Part shown: in pieces, positions 42,501 through 56,400 of the stretch | Layout of the letters: every line of letters starts with the position of its first letter | How positions within the stretch are numbered: position 1 is the stretch's first letter | Assembly (NCBI GenBank): GCA_039619475.1 | Contig: CM077116.1 | Location: 384,610,760 to 384,674,759, forward strand | Direction: 5' to 3' | From: Icerya purchasi | Taxonomy: Eukaryota > Arthropoda > Insecta > Hemiptera > Monophlebidae | Length of the DNA stretch: 64,000 nucleotides | Notes under the pieces: generated by a model | Database searches by the model: none | What the model was told of the DNA's origin: nothing | Seen by the model: only the letters and a program-made list of their open reading frames with translations | Program-made: the position numbers and the translations under genes

Positions 42501-43257
42501 ACTAATATTTCCCCTTCCGTAATACACAGATCGCTTGGGCAAACACCATATCCTAATTACATTAAAATCGGCAAATGATAGAACATATAATTAAGAAATA
42601 AAAACTGATTAGGTGTATAATGGTGTCAATGGCCCCAACGGCCTAACGGGACGGAGTAGCAAAAATTACCGATATGGCGTGGAACGGCTACGAATGAAAA
42701 TTAAGCTGAAACAAGTTTTCATAGTGGACCTAATCAACGTCTACTTCGGCTGTTCGCTATATCGAATACGCACTACAAAGGCCTAAAATCTTGTGACCTT
42801 TATTAAATTAAGCGAAAAAAAAAGAATGAAAACCGGTATAGGGAAAAGAAAGTATAAAAGCAAAAAAGTAAAATAAAAAAAATGAAAATAGCTGAAAAGA
42901 ACCTAAAAAATCAAAAATTATAATACCGTTGCAGAAAAATAAACATGACAAAAAAGATATACGGGGCAACTAGAATACATAGACGGCAAAGACCCCGTAC
43001 GGTTTTAAAACAACAACACGATTCCATTGCTCTGCTATCTAAATGGAACGAAGGATAAAACGAATAATAAATAAATGAATACATAAATAAATGAATATAA
43101 ACTTTTTAGTAAGAGTTAACTTGCGATAAAAAAATGTGCTATACCGCCAGCCGGTATTACGCCAATTTTTACCACTACTAAAGCTACTACTGTATATAGA
43201 AGGTACGATTGTGTTCCAATTAGAATATGGTTAATTAATTTAAATATTTCGCAGGTA

Positions 43258-43293
<36 letters not shown>

Positions 43294-45860
43294 GATGGAA
43301 TAGAATTATTTGGAAGAGAAAATATATCGCGAATGAATCAAGATTCGGGTACGCTTTATGAAGTGATTTATTTTTCTTACCGAATTTTACTTCATTAGAA
43401 CTAGAAATTCCAATTTAAACAAGACGAATAGACGCCAAGTTTTTTTGAAAATCTTACACGCGGTTTTGACGGGTTGGCTCCTCTCCTACCTTAGAAAAAT
43501 ATCTCAAAATGGAATTGATCAAATTGTGAATTAAACGAAAAAATAAATGTAAATTTATAATATACAGTATTCAGTTTGTAGAAAAGTGTAATAATCTAAG
43601 TTTAAAGTTGTCCGTAGGATTGAGAGTGTAGAAAATTAAAATCTAGGTTTACTGCTGATTCGTAATAACGTGTATTTGGCAAGTAAACTCAGAAAATTAA
43701 ATTGTTTCATTGCATCCGCTCTTTTGCGCATCTCTTACGCCGTTTATACATTGCTAACGATGTTTACGGAATTTAAAAAGATCCTCGGTAATCGTAGGTT
43801 AAGCCTAAAGATGAAAAAAGGAAGGTGCTACGTCAGTGCTTCTATATGCATGCGAGAGATAGACACACTAAAAGAAAATATGAAGAAGCGTGCATCTGAT
43901 CGAATTGTGGTGTTAGCGCGAAGAGTGTGAAAAACACAACACCGTGGTGAACGAAGAAGATGAAAAATGAAAAAGTGCTACAATTAACGGTAAAGATGGA
44001 AGACAATTTTTTTCGAACACTTCGTGAAGGGTAAAAAGAAAACACAAATTATTACAGACGATAATAATAATGGCTAGAAATCCAACAAGAAAAAAAAAAT
44101 CTCTAGGCTGGATAATATCAAAAAATTAAGAGAACAAAGGATTTATTCAACAGACCCTGGGACTTGTTTTCATCAGGTAGTTCAATGCATGCTAGGTGAG
44201 ATTAAGCAATATCCGAATAATCGGATAATCGGATAATCGGACGGCGTGATTTTTTTGTTAAGACGGAGTTACTAAATATCAAATGAAAGTATACTTGGCA
44301 AAGTTCATTACTTAGTAGGGTCGAACGTTGCGATTTTTAGCACTATGAAAGACATTATGTAAAATAGAATTCGCTAAATTTTGTAACTACAAACAAGCGT
44401 GAATTGAAGAAGATAACTTCGTTACACTTCCATGTTATTATGCCACTGACAAAAAATAGGTAAATACGACCAATTCGTATTCTAAGTATGTAGCCGCACG
44501 TGCTGCTATGTGTGGCAATGGATATTATTAGTATACTAAATTTGCTTTCCATATAAGTTTATTCTTTAGTTATTATTATGTAATTTTTATCGAACGTTGA
44601 TTTCTGACTGAATTGTTTCTCTTGTAATTAACTACAACTTGCGCCAACAGATGCATTGTGTAGCCAAAAATTTATAACAACTAGTTAGTTTCTCGAATAT
44701 ATCGGTAAAAATAAATTCGATCTTTCGAGTACATATAAGATATTCCACTTATACAAAATTCTCGATATTGCATAATTACCCCTCGCGTGACTATGCGCGC
44801 AGTAGTGTATGCAGCAATAATAATAATAAACATCTATGATCATTTGAAATCACTGCTATCATTGTCCGGGCGAGCGCATCTATTTTTATCGCGTGTTTTT
44901 AATTGATTTTTATTAACGCCAGTTTCGGCATTTCGAGATTATCTTACGATTTTCATACGCCAATTTTCATTTATTTTATTAAGTAAATAGGAAATGTTTT
45001 TTCATAAATATGTTCATTTTTTGCAAAATCGCGGGAGTTTCCCACTTTAAGAACTACTCGAAAAGAGAATGAATCCGCGCATAGCTTTGTATAAAAGGAC
45101 CGGCACACCTAAGGCGGTATTTGAAACTTAAACCGAAAAGGGAGATCTAGGAACAAGTGGCAAAACTGGAAAATGCCTATACAGGAAAGGCGGTAGCGTA
45201 AACGAACGACGAATTAGAATAGAATGAAGAATACACGCTCGATGGTGAAACTTTTCCCGGAGTGGGTCCGTTGACAGCCGATCAACTTGTTCATTACTCG
45301 GGAAATAAACGACTTCGCCGCGATAACGGGAAGATAAAGCGGTCGCATGCTGGATATCAAGATGTAAACAAACACAATGGTCAGAAATCGCAGAAAGCAT
45401 CTCTTGTGAAACGAACGACTTTTATTCTAAATGTGCACGCTAATAGAGTCATGAGTGGAAATCATAAATTAACCGCGGACAAGCTAAGGGGGAACTTCAG
45501 CGGAACAAAAATGACGAAATAATCATCAGAACGGGTAAAACAAAAAAATCAAGCAAATTAGCAACGGAGCAGAGAGTAATGTGTCGAGCGGGAGGAGCGG
45601 CGGTCATCAGTTTCGTGTTGTGGCACACTAACGCAGCGATGAGCACAGTTAAAATGCGGGTCTAATGACGTCTAAGGACTGCACGGCGACGAAAAGTAAA
45701 AGCGAAATGTTTGTTTACTTTCCAGATAATTTTATGCTCACAAAACGCAATCTACATTCAGGTAATTCTGCTTCCGGCTGCAGCACACCTGTGCAATAAA
45801 CTCCGTTTTTCTCTTCCTTTTTATCGCTCTTCACAAGAATGTCGTTGTTCTTCTTCTTAC

Positions 45861-45891
<31 letters not shown>

Positions 45892-48800
45892 GCTGAACTG
45901 TTACATCAGCTTTATCATGCCGGCGATGGCCCCGCAGTCGATGTCGACAGCGAACTTGTTCGCCGTCCGTGGACAGCATTTAAATTTCTCGATCATTACC
46001 AGCGGCGGCACCCAACGCTATGCACAGCAGACCGCTTCCGTAATCATTGATCTGATTAAAGTAGTAGCCGCCTGAAGAAATATCGCTTAAAAGCGAAAGT
46101 TTAACGTAGTCATCAAGTCTATAACGCTGAATTTCAGTCGGATTTTATCGCCGTGTTTACCTAATCCCGTAGCATTAGCACGCATGTCCTCAACCTGCCG
46201 GGTCAACAGGCACCCGGCATCCTCTCCGCGGATTCCGATTCCGCCACATTGATTTCCGCATAGTCTGCCCTCCGATTCCGGTCGTTTAGTCGAGCACTCT
46301 CCGTAATTCAGCAGTGTTTACGAGTTTTAAACAAAAAATTACGCTACTCTTACGTGACCGGCTGTTGACACGATTTCGCATCGTTTTAATATCTCTGTAA
46401 CCTAAAAACTGTATTCACAAGCTGTTTCAATATCAAATTTTACATCATTCGTATGAGGATATAATTTAAAATACTTCCAAATTAATCTTTTTTTTATACA
46501 TATTATCTAATAAAAAAAAAAACTTAACCAAAAACCTATACTTGACCGTCCTTGCAAGTAATTCTTAAATCGTATATTGAACAATCGTAAATTGAACAAT
46601 CGTATATTGAACAATCGTAAATTGAACAATCGTATATTGAACAATCGTGAATTGAACAATCGTAAATTGAACAATCGAAAAATTTTAAAATGTTTTACCT
46701 GGAATTTTCTAATCGAAGGTGGTTAAAAAAAAAAAGCTATCATGACTTTGAAATTTTAAGTAATTGTTAAATTTAGAATACTAAATAATTGTTAAATGCG
46801 CGTGCGTGCGGGTTAATTTTAAATTATTTCACGTAAAATTCACGAACAAAACGACCTATTATATTGTACGTTATATTTATAAATAAACGATAATAAGTAT
46901 TTGGGCACCCGCGATATAGGCATTGGCCTCGTGGGACCCTATACAGTTATTTCAAAAAAAAAAAAAACCTAACGCGAAAAACAACCTGTTGCTTCAAAAA
47001 ATTTTAGCCACGTTTGCGAACAATTATTAAATCGTAAACACCGTCGCCATTAGTTCACTCTCAAACCTCGAACGATTTAATGTAACCGAGAGATCGTCTA
47101 GACATCTTATGAGATTTGCATTGCCATCTGAACCGTGTATACATACATATATTTATAGCGGTTAACTGCTGTTGCGTGCAGAGAACCTCGACGACGGAAT
47201 CATTGGAAAATCGACGGAAAACTGAATTCGATTGTTATCAGCAACACCGTCCCAGTTTTAAATTACGCATTCCATATTTCTCATCAGTCTAAAACGGTAT
47301 GAAGTTAAAAACCACCGGAAAAAGAAGGTAATTACCGAAGAGAACTGAAGTGTATTTTTAATTTAGTATAGCGGCGGTGAATTATCGCGCTGTTATGGGT
47401 TTATTCCGAAAACGGAAAAAGAACGAATAATCATTTTAAAGCGGCCCGGACGAATAAAATCCGCTAGGCGACAAAAGTGGCTAATTTTACAACGTTGACG
47501 GCATTCGCGTCTTTATTTTAGAGCTGTCGGTCCAGTGACATTTTCCTTTCTGCCCCTACATACACGGTTTGTTTCTCCTTCGTATGAAATTAAATTTTAA
47601 CTTTTACTCGCTCGACTAGTACGCGGGCGCGCTAAAAACGAAAAAAATTATGTCGGTCGAACATGATGAAAATTTTAAAATTTTCCGTAACTCACATCGA
47701 CTTACTAAATTCGAAGCAAACGTTGCTGCTCCAATTTTGATAATATTTTCACACAACTTTCGCCTTTTTACATGTGTCCGAGTGGTAGCGAAGAGTCATC
47801 GTACAAATGCGTACATTAACTGGCGTGTTTTTTTTTAAATTCCGAAAGTTTCATCGTCGAAATGTGACTTTGTTACTTCTAATTGTAACTAACGGGCCTT
47901 TTCCTATAACATAAGATTAAAATTCGAGATGCCCTGAGGGGGGGGGGGCTTGCAGCTGAAAATTTTCACTAAACATAATTTCAATGTTCACGTTTCTGCA
48001 AGCTGGCTTGCGTAATTTTATCGAATGGTAAGAGTAAAATTTGTTTTTAGCGCGTTTTAAAAAAACTTTTCGCAATCTTCAAAAGTGTCGTTAAAGAATC
48101 GAAATAATAGTCCGGACACCAAGGTGACTCCGTAGGAAAAAATACATTTTTTTTTGCAAAAAAAAAAAATCGAAATTTTCTTGTGTCTGCAGTATTCAGA
48201 TTTAAACTGATAGCTATGTGTATTTCAAAGGTACTTTTTTAAGGTACTGATTTGGTTTTTTAAACATTCCATAGTTTTTTCAAGGAGAATTTCGACATTT
48301 CTTATACATTATTTTACACGTTTAATTATTAAAAATGAGATTGTTGATTTTTTCGGGGTCGTTTCAAATTCTGTATTATTATATAGGGTTGCGCAAAGGA
48401 ACCTGACAAGTTTCCTTTAGTGGTAACACTGCAATTAGTGGAGGCAGGAAGAAACGCAACACGGCAACAGAAAGTAGACCCGAGTGAAAATTTTTATTTT
48501 CTCCAGTAGTTTTCCGACATGGATTCGTGGAAAACACCGTGCGTTTGTTTTTAAGACGTATTTTTAGAATCTGTCGTACGGTAAAACTATTTCGAGTTAA
48601 ATGCGAAAGATCGCCGCTACCTTCGTGAAGCACTGTAAACGCGTGTGTGGAGAATTAAGACGGGCTCTGTGAATAAAATCAAGCCTCCGGGTCATGCCCG
48701 AAACGAACTACGCTCTTGTGAAGAGAGTTCCTCTTCGACGGTATGGTGAACCCACACAGCGCTACACAGACATGCTGCGGACGTTTTTTACACACCGGGA

Positions 48801-50361
48801 TTGAAGCGCAGACATCGTCTCAGCGGCACTTGGTTTCAGCAAGATGATGCAACTTGACGTCATACGGCTCGAGAAACCTTGGCGCTGTTACGAAAAAAAA
48901 CCTTCGGTACGCGAATCATCTCCGGGAACACCGCTTTTCCTTGGCGATCGCTGGATTTATCGAGCTGTGACTTTTATCTTTTTGGGGGCTACTTAAAATC
49001 AAAAGTTTTCTACCAACAAACCAAGGGGACTTTGGACGAGTAGAAGAATAATATGTATATATTTGCCGTGAAATCGCCGAAATTCTCTGAGAAATGTTGC
49101 AGGAAGTGTCGAAGAATTTTATAAAAAGGCTAAAAAATTTTGTTATCATTTATCAAATATCATCGTGTTTAAAAAATAAAGCGTTTTAACCCTTTTTAAT
49201 GCTGTATTGATTCTTTTTTAATTTGCGTTTGGATAGTTCGTCAAATTTCAATAATAAATTTGCCAGGTTCCTTTGCGCAACCCTATATATAACCTTTAAT
49301 TTTTCTTTTTTGGCGTTTCTCATCAGTGCCATCGGGCGAACCTTAACTTCACAGTTCCCGACGCCCTGCCAAGGGTATTTCACTTTATTTTCTGTTTTTT
49401 TTTTTTTTTAAGGGAGGACCTAAATGTTAACTAAAGACATTGTTTCAATTTATTTGCCCAACAGTTCGTAATTTTCAGGTAGTTTCTGCGAAATGTCGCT
49501 AAATTAGTTGTTTTTTCGGTCCTGAACCGACATATAATACGTCTTACAGAATCCTGAAAATACATTGCACCGAGTTTGATTTTTTTTTTTTAATTTTAAT
49601 ATATTAATTTGCTCGTGCATTTACTATCAGCAAAATGCTGTCGTGTGATAAAATACGGAGTCCAAAAACATACTCGTCCTTACACTGTAAAATTGCTTCT
49701 TTTTCCTGTATAGTTTTTCTAAATGGCCGAGTTTTTCCAAAAAAAAAAAAAAACAAAAATCGTCGGGGTTGTCACAAAAAAGCGACTTGCTTTTATTCGA
49801 CAGCGCCTCTCATCTTTAAAATTATCTTAGAAATAATCAGTTGGCAAGGGTGCCCCTTGTGTTTTGGTGGAATTTTCAGTCAAATACTTTAGATTTTACA
49901 CGTAACACACTTAAACTAGTTTTCATTCTAATCTCAAGATTTTACGAAGAACTAGCGAATCTTTACGATCAATTTCAAAATTACTTCCTAAGAATGTTTC
50001 AATTGTCTATATAAATATACACATATTCTTTATTATTACTGAAACTTATTCTGATATTTTTTGACGTTCGCGACATCTTAATAATATTTTGTTCTGGCGT
50101 AATTCGTAATTTGAAACGTAAAAGCGTATTTCAAATCTCATAAAATATACAATTCGAGTATTAATGACTAAAATGTCCGCGATAATAATGTTTTAATGGA
50201 ATAAAATCGTATAACGAAATCCGTAACACATATTAACGTGACAAAATTATTCTTATCCTGTGCAAATTAGAAAAAATTTTCATTATACACTTTTGAGATC
50301 GGACTCTTCCAAGAGAATTATAAAAAATTAGCGCACTCTCATAGCGAGCTGGTAGACCGAG

Positions 50362-50401
<40 letters not shown>

Positions 50402-53400
50402 TAATGACTACATGATTCTTACACGCCCCGCAGATAATAAGGAAATCCAGCGACAAAAATATCTCCTAAATCTATGACACTTTTTTACTAAGAATGGTAT
50501 AACTGACTCCGTAAGAATTCCCTTGTCCCCTCGGCGGGGTGGTCCGAATGAACGACTTTAACGATAAAGTAGTTCCCCTAAAATTCTCATGTTAGATTGA
50601 ATTAAAAATGGTATGTTTATTCTATTTATGTAACGTGAAATCAAAACAATTTTAAAAAAAAGTCTTTCATATTAGGAAATAATTACTAATCACTTCGCGC
50701 GAATCTTTAATTTTTAAATCGTCAGAAATTTGCATATTTTTTTTAGTCGGTTTATCGAAAGACACACGCAAAAAAAAACACAAAAAAAACCATCACCTCG
50801 ATAAACAGTCACTTTGACAAACGATCACTTTGATAAATTTCTCACTTTGATTTTTTTTTATTCAAAAGGCGAGAGATTCTAATAGCCCTTCAACAATGCT
50901 AGATCATCTTTTGTATTGTATATTTGTATTTTTTTTTTCCGAACGTCTTCAAAGTTTTCAACCTGTAAAAAAATGTATACCTTCTGAAACTCGCTGATTC
51001 TCATCTAATTCCTCAACTGTTATTTAAAAACAGAATGGTTTCCCGCTTCGTAATTCAGCGAAAAAATTGGATATTTTCCATTGTTTTTGTTGTTTTTTTT
51101 TCTAGCCCGGCAGTACATCGTTTGGCCGCTGTTCATAAAATATCCCTTACCATAAAATTATCTCTACTCAATCTACATAAGTTATAGCAGAGTTCAAATG
51201 TACTGAATGAACGAGAGATGAAACCCCGAAGAACGAGAGAAAAATAAATAGATAGTGAAGCAGAAAAAGAGAAACGGAAGGAAATTGAAAAGAAACCTAG
51301 TTCAACTGTTCCAACCCACTGCAAACAGATCGAAACTATCCTCGGAATCCACAATTATCACCTTAAAATGAAGTAACAGTCGTCACAATATAGTAAAGAA
51401 TATATATATATATATATATATGCAATCTGTGACGGACATATCCGATTAGAGATTAACTCATATCAGTAAGAGCGATTTCACTACGAACCATAACTGAAGG
51501 GGAGTAGTCTTGGACGGACAATGATAACAGATTAGGAAAACGTGCAACGAAGGCCGATATTAAAAAGGGAACACGCCGAATGTCACAACGATATAGGAAA
51601 GTAGTGGAATATGTGAAAAAGATGATTTAGAAATTGAGCGAATCCGCGCAAATTACACAAATATGATGTAGTTTCCTCGCGGCATTCTGTTCCCCGAGCC
51701 ATTGTTACGTTTCAGCCGAAGACTATACAGGAAATGATTACGATTTCCCGTTATTACGAAAAATAAAGATCGAGACACACACTCGTGCGCATGCACGTAA
51801 AAATATCGGAAACACAACGTGGCAAATTACGCTGATCTTCCCACGGGGCCGTTCGAATCTGGTAGATCACCGGACAATACTTCTGCGGCATCTATTCATT
51901 TCGAAGAAAAACACGTCCATTTCAATTGCGTCTGCCACAATAACGTATATTTTCACAGCGGACCTCGTACGAATAATAATTATTTCGGATTTAGCCATTG
52001 TCTTGCTTCGAAATCCTTTGCGAAACGAAGCAAACTTTCACCTTCGCTTCGGCAACTCTTTACGATATACATTTTTCTTTTTCTTATTCGACATACAATT
52101 TATGATGATCGGCATCATTCGTTGTCGTCTGCCGAAGTACATATTGCGAATGTGTCCTAAGCGGTGGTGTATTTTTAAATCTTCTAACGACCTTTACAAC
52201 CGGTCTCGTTCTTTATATGTCGAATAGAGCAACCGATAAAACCACGAGCTACTGCGGAGCTCTTTGTGGGAGGTGCGAAAAAAATACCTTATTTTTTCAT
52301 CCGTATTATTAATAGAATCCTCGTGGGCTCTAGAACTCTCGGCGCCATGGTTAATTTTGGTTTTAATACTTATAAGGGGCTCTTCTCGTGCGAAATAAAA
52401 CCAACTACCCGAAAAAAATATAACAAGAAAAAAAAGAAAATAAGCCGGTCGTCTCATGAAAGTTAAGCTTTGCAAAGGTTTACAACGGAAAATTCTGTCA
52501 GTTCCTATGAAATCGGTATTGCGGTTTTTCGAAATACGTTTTAAAATATGGCAATGTACTCGAAATATATGCCCCCTTTTTTTTTTTCGCATATTCATTT
52601 TGCGTACGCAATTTGGTTTCTTAACATTTTTACGAATTGTTAGCAATTGCGCAAAAAACTGATTCGAAATTGCCCGGCTTTTGTTCGTCGGTTTTATTAA
52701 TAGCCTAGTTCTGAATTTCCTCCGATTTCGCGGTTTCTCGGAAGAAATGCAATTCTAGCCGAATCGCAGAATAATTACGCGCCGCTAGAACAACATCAAA
52801 ATATTAGAAAATCTGATCCGCTCAAACGATTCTTCCCACGCCGGACCGCTTTCAGCAAACCGTTGCACATTGTGTTAAATTTTATAATTAGATCGATGAG
52901 ATTAATCCGAAATTAAAAATATCTACGGTCGTCATCCATAACACGCACAGGCGAAACTTAAAACAAGCTTTAGACCTCTTGCGACGTGCGCATTAGTCGA
53001 CACTGAAAAAGTAAATCCGTGAAAATTGTACACATTTCAGTTAGTTCTTATTTTAATCAAACACACGACGCAGGGAACACAAGGTAGCGCCGGTAGCCTA
53101 GTGGTTAAGGTGCTTGGCTACTAGTATCAGAGGTGTCGTTCGAGACTTGTCTCGTTCCGGATCCGATCCCAGCTATTCACCTAATCCAAAATTGAATATT
53201 GGTTATTATATTAGAGATATGTGGCAAAGTAAAGGCGGAAAAGAAACTGGTCCCGGCTATTCTCTCTTCAGATTCATTAGGCTTAATACATTACGAGAAG
53301 CTTAATTTCACAATCTAGGACGTCGTCCCGCTGAGGGAACCGGACTTGTAGAACCGAAAGAACCTTCCAGTAAGTACTACCTCTTTTTCCAAAAGCATTA

Positions 53401-56400
53401 TTGTTTCCGAAATCCCCCGGAGCTCTCAATGCCGTTCTTTTCAAGAGTTCGATAAGAAAAGGAGGAACAGACGAATTTTCATTCTGCTAAATGCACGCGT
53501 ACATCTAATTTAAATGTACAACAATCTCGTCCGCTGTTTTTCTAAAACCTTTGCCACTTTCCGACAAATCGCACACTGCGCAGACTGGATGAAACGTGCA
53601 AATATAGAAATTTCGCAAATTTTGTTGTCCCTATATTATCAGGCGAACACTTGGCTAGAATAGCGATTCCCGCTAATATTTACATATTCTTCGATATTTG
53701 CGGAGCGACGAAAACTACAAAATTGGCGTACTGATTTCGAAAGTTCCCGCCTAAATGTGTCAAAAATGTTCAGAGCATATTTTCTGTCTGGCCAGTAAAA
53801 TTAATTACATTCTTGCGATCTCGGTGTCGATCGGCTATTTTATAGTACACTTACCGTAAGAGTACCCGCTGTTTTTAAAAAAATACTTATCGGATTTTTT
53901 TTGCCTTGTAATCAAACTCGAAAATTAAATCGATTACATTTTTTAAGTATGAATTAAAACGGGTAAAAAAAAACAAACCGACAATAAAATCAGTCTTTCA
54001 TTTGTCTCTCTATAGCGTGAGTTATATTGATTTTGACCATGCGTTTCATTTGTGTTTTTTTTTTTTTTGTAAATATCTTATAATCGCGATAATTTTTTAC
54101 CCGCAGATTGCATCTTGGCTGACGTGCGTTTACGGAAGACCAGACTTACCGGTCGGAAACGGATTTCCTGGCGGCAATTTCGGTGGCGGGCCCGGCGGTG
54201 GAGTTCAGCTGGACAGCTACGCGGCCCCGATCGGCGGCGGTGGAAACGTAGGATCCGGCGGCTACAGTAACGGTCCGGCACCGCAGTACGGCCCGCCACA
54301 GCAAGCTCCGGTCATACACAAACACGTTTACGTTCACGTACCGCCACCAGAGCCAACCAGTTACACTCCGAAACGACCGATAGCTCCACCACCGCCACCG
54401 CAGAAACACTACAAGATCGTCTTCATCAAGGCGCCAACTCCACCACCGCCAGTAGTTCCAGAGATCCCGGCCATCGCACCACCGGCCGAACAGAAGACAC
54501 TCATCTACGTACTGGTGAAGAAACCGGATGAGGCTCCCGAGATCAACATACCGACGCCACAACCTACCCAGCCCTCTAAACCTGAAGTATACTTTATCAG
54601 ATATAAAACTCAAGTAAGTCGACTGCGCCGAATTTCACCTCTTATTTTAACTTTTAAACGCTAGTAAAAATCCAGTGCTGGAGCTGTGATAAGACGAACG
54701 GCTGCAGTTGTGCAAGAGCGAAGCTAGTAGAGAAATAATCGACAATTAACATAGACAGAGCGCATCAGAACGAGTAACAGCATTTAATGGTCAATTACTA
54801 CTTGTCAAAAAAGTGATAAGACAGATGCAATCTGTTTGGCAGTTATTGAAACGGTAGCGATAAATAAGCAAAAGAGGCCCTAGCATCGGTGACGAAATAA
54901 GAGCCCCCACGCTGGGCGTAGAATCAGTACGCTGCCGTAATACTATGCTTCAGTTAAAACTGTTGCCTCGGAAAGTATCGGTCATCGTCACCGGCAGACT
55001 TCTAATCATAAAAAGAAAAACTGTCCCTCAAAGCGAATAACTCGCTTCCCCCCGATCTAATATTGTTTCCTTTTTTCCCTGATCAATTTTGAATTGCACC
55101 CGTAATAGGGACTTGAAATGGTGAGAATTTTATCGCGGTCATTTTAATTTTTCTCTTAAACTTGCATTGGAAAAATCATAAATTTTGAAGTTCTCAACAA
55201 TTTCACTTGCACCCGATTAATCTTTTTTCCAATTTTCTATCGGCTAACCGGGTTATTTACTAGCCCTTTTTCTTTTCTTTTTTTTTTCGCCATTTCTCGC
55301 GGTTATTTCATTTTCATCCCCCCTATACATTTTTTCAGCTACTTTGCTTTCAGGTCCACTATTGAGCTTCGAGCCATGTTATCTTTCAGCGGTACTTATA
55401 ATTCTTTATAATTCTCTACTTCGTTCGTCTTTAGAGTTTTAAGAACAGTTCATTTTTTCCCGATCTTTTTAAATTACTGCAGACGATCAAAATGATAGTG
55501 ATGCGGCCGCGTTCCCCGCTGAATGACTGCAATTCCTATACGAATCGCACTTGATGGTTCTGCCATTTTAGAGCCTGTGTTATTCATTCCGTTTTTATAC
55601 GAGTTGCCTGAAACAGTTTATCTTAGTCAAGTATACTATACATTTAACAGCCGTTTCGAAGCACCTCGCATAGGGTTCATCGATTCTGTCTTTACAGTCT
55701 GTGCAAAATAATTCTTCTTCGACACACACTAGATTTACATTTATTCCACAGTTGCTTTTTCGGCGTCCAACGCGGCGTCTAATTGAGAAAAAAAATAGCG
55801 TCTGCACCAGCTTCACTTTGAATCTTCCATCCTTAATTGGCTGTGAAGTTTCGAAATTTCTACTGCAACCTTTCCTCTCGACACGAAAAATGTATTTTGG
55901 CTTTTCTTGTTTCTTTAAATTCAACAATAACCTTTTGAACTTTCCAATATGCGGCAGCGGAATTAAAACTAGAGTCAAACGATTTACGGAACAACTGCGT
56001 CACGGTAACTAGCTAAAGTTCTACCGAGTTTCTGTAAATTCTTTAGCAGAATGCAGATTTATAGACAATCGATTATAAAATTCCCCACAGTGATCGCGAT
56101 AGCCGCTGTAAATAGTCGTGGTGCTTAGTTACCGTGCTCCAGCGACACTCATTAAAATACACACAAACATAAACATGCTTGGTCTACACCTGTACAACGA
56201 TGAAACCAACGTGATTCGGACCTGCAGTATTTTTCACGCGCATTCGTATTGCGCATAAAAAACTCTCATAGGCACTATTTCTGTGACGAAATCATCGAGC
56301 GGTGCGACTAAAACAGACTGTTTAGTATGTATAAAAGATGAACCCCGTTTTGATTGAAATATAGAATTATTCCATTCAGACAACATCGAACAAATTGCGC

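Larger units (their letters stand above)
3741..54106 (+). other. Tweedle intron 1, 50,366 bp
   Basis: It begins gtaagtactg after exon 1 and ends ttttacccgcag before exon 2, both good splice sites, phase 0. It contains no recognisable second host gene but many decayed mobile elements, listed separately. Most open frames in it are short, poly-T/poly-A driven or transposon relics. The calls inside this intron are independent of whether the intron itself is confirmed. Confidence 0.7.

Noticed and set aside
45839..46075. 78-codon plus-strand frame with an apparent signal-like poly-Phe/Leu start
   Set aside because: The hydrophobic start is a TTC microsatellite. The remainder is discussed as an unassigned GC-rich block rather than a gene.
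51819..52160. 113-codon plus-strand frame
   Set aside because: Mixed composition without motifs, and other frames over the same stretch are equally open.
52194..52646. 150-codon minus-strand open frame with a hydrophobic stretch
   Set aside because: No recognisable domain. Composition is that of translated AT-rich DNA with Lys/Phe runs, it lies within the Tweedle intron, and no promoter or splice context is seen.
54146..54613. 155-codon minus-strand frame opposite Tweedle exon 2
   Set aside because: Trp/Arg-rich antisense shadow of the Pro-rich coding exon.
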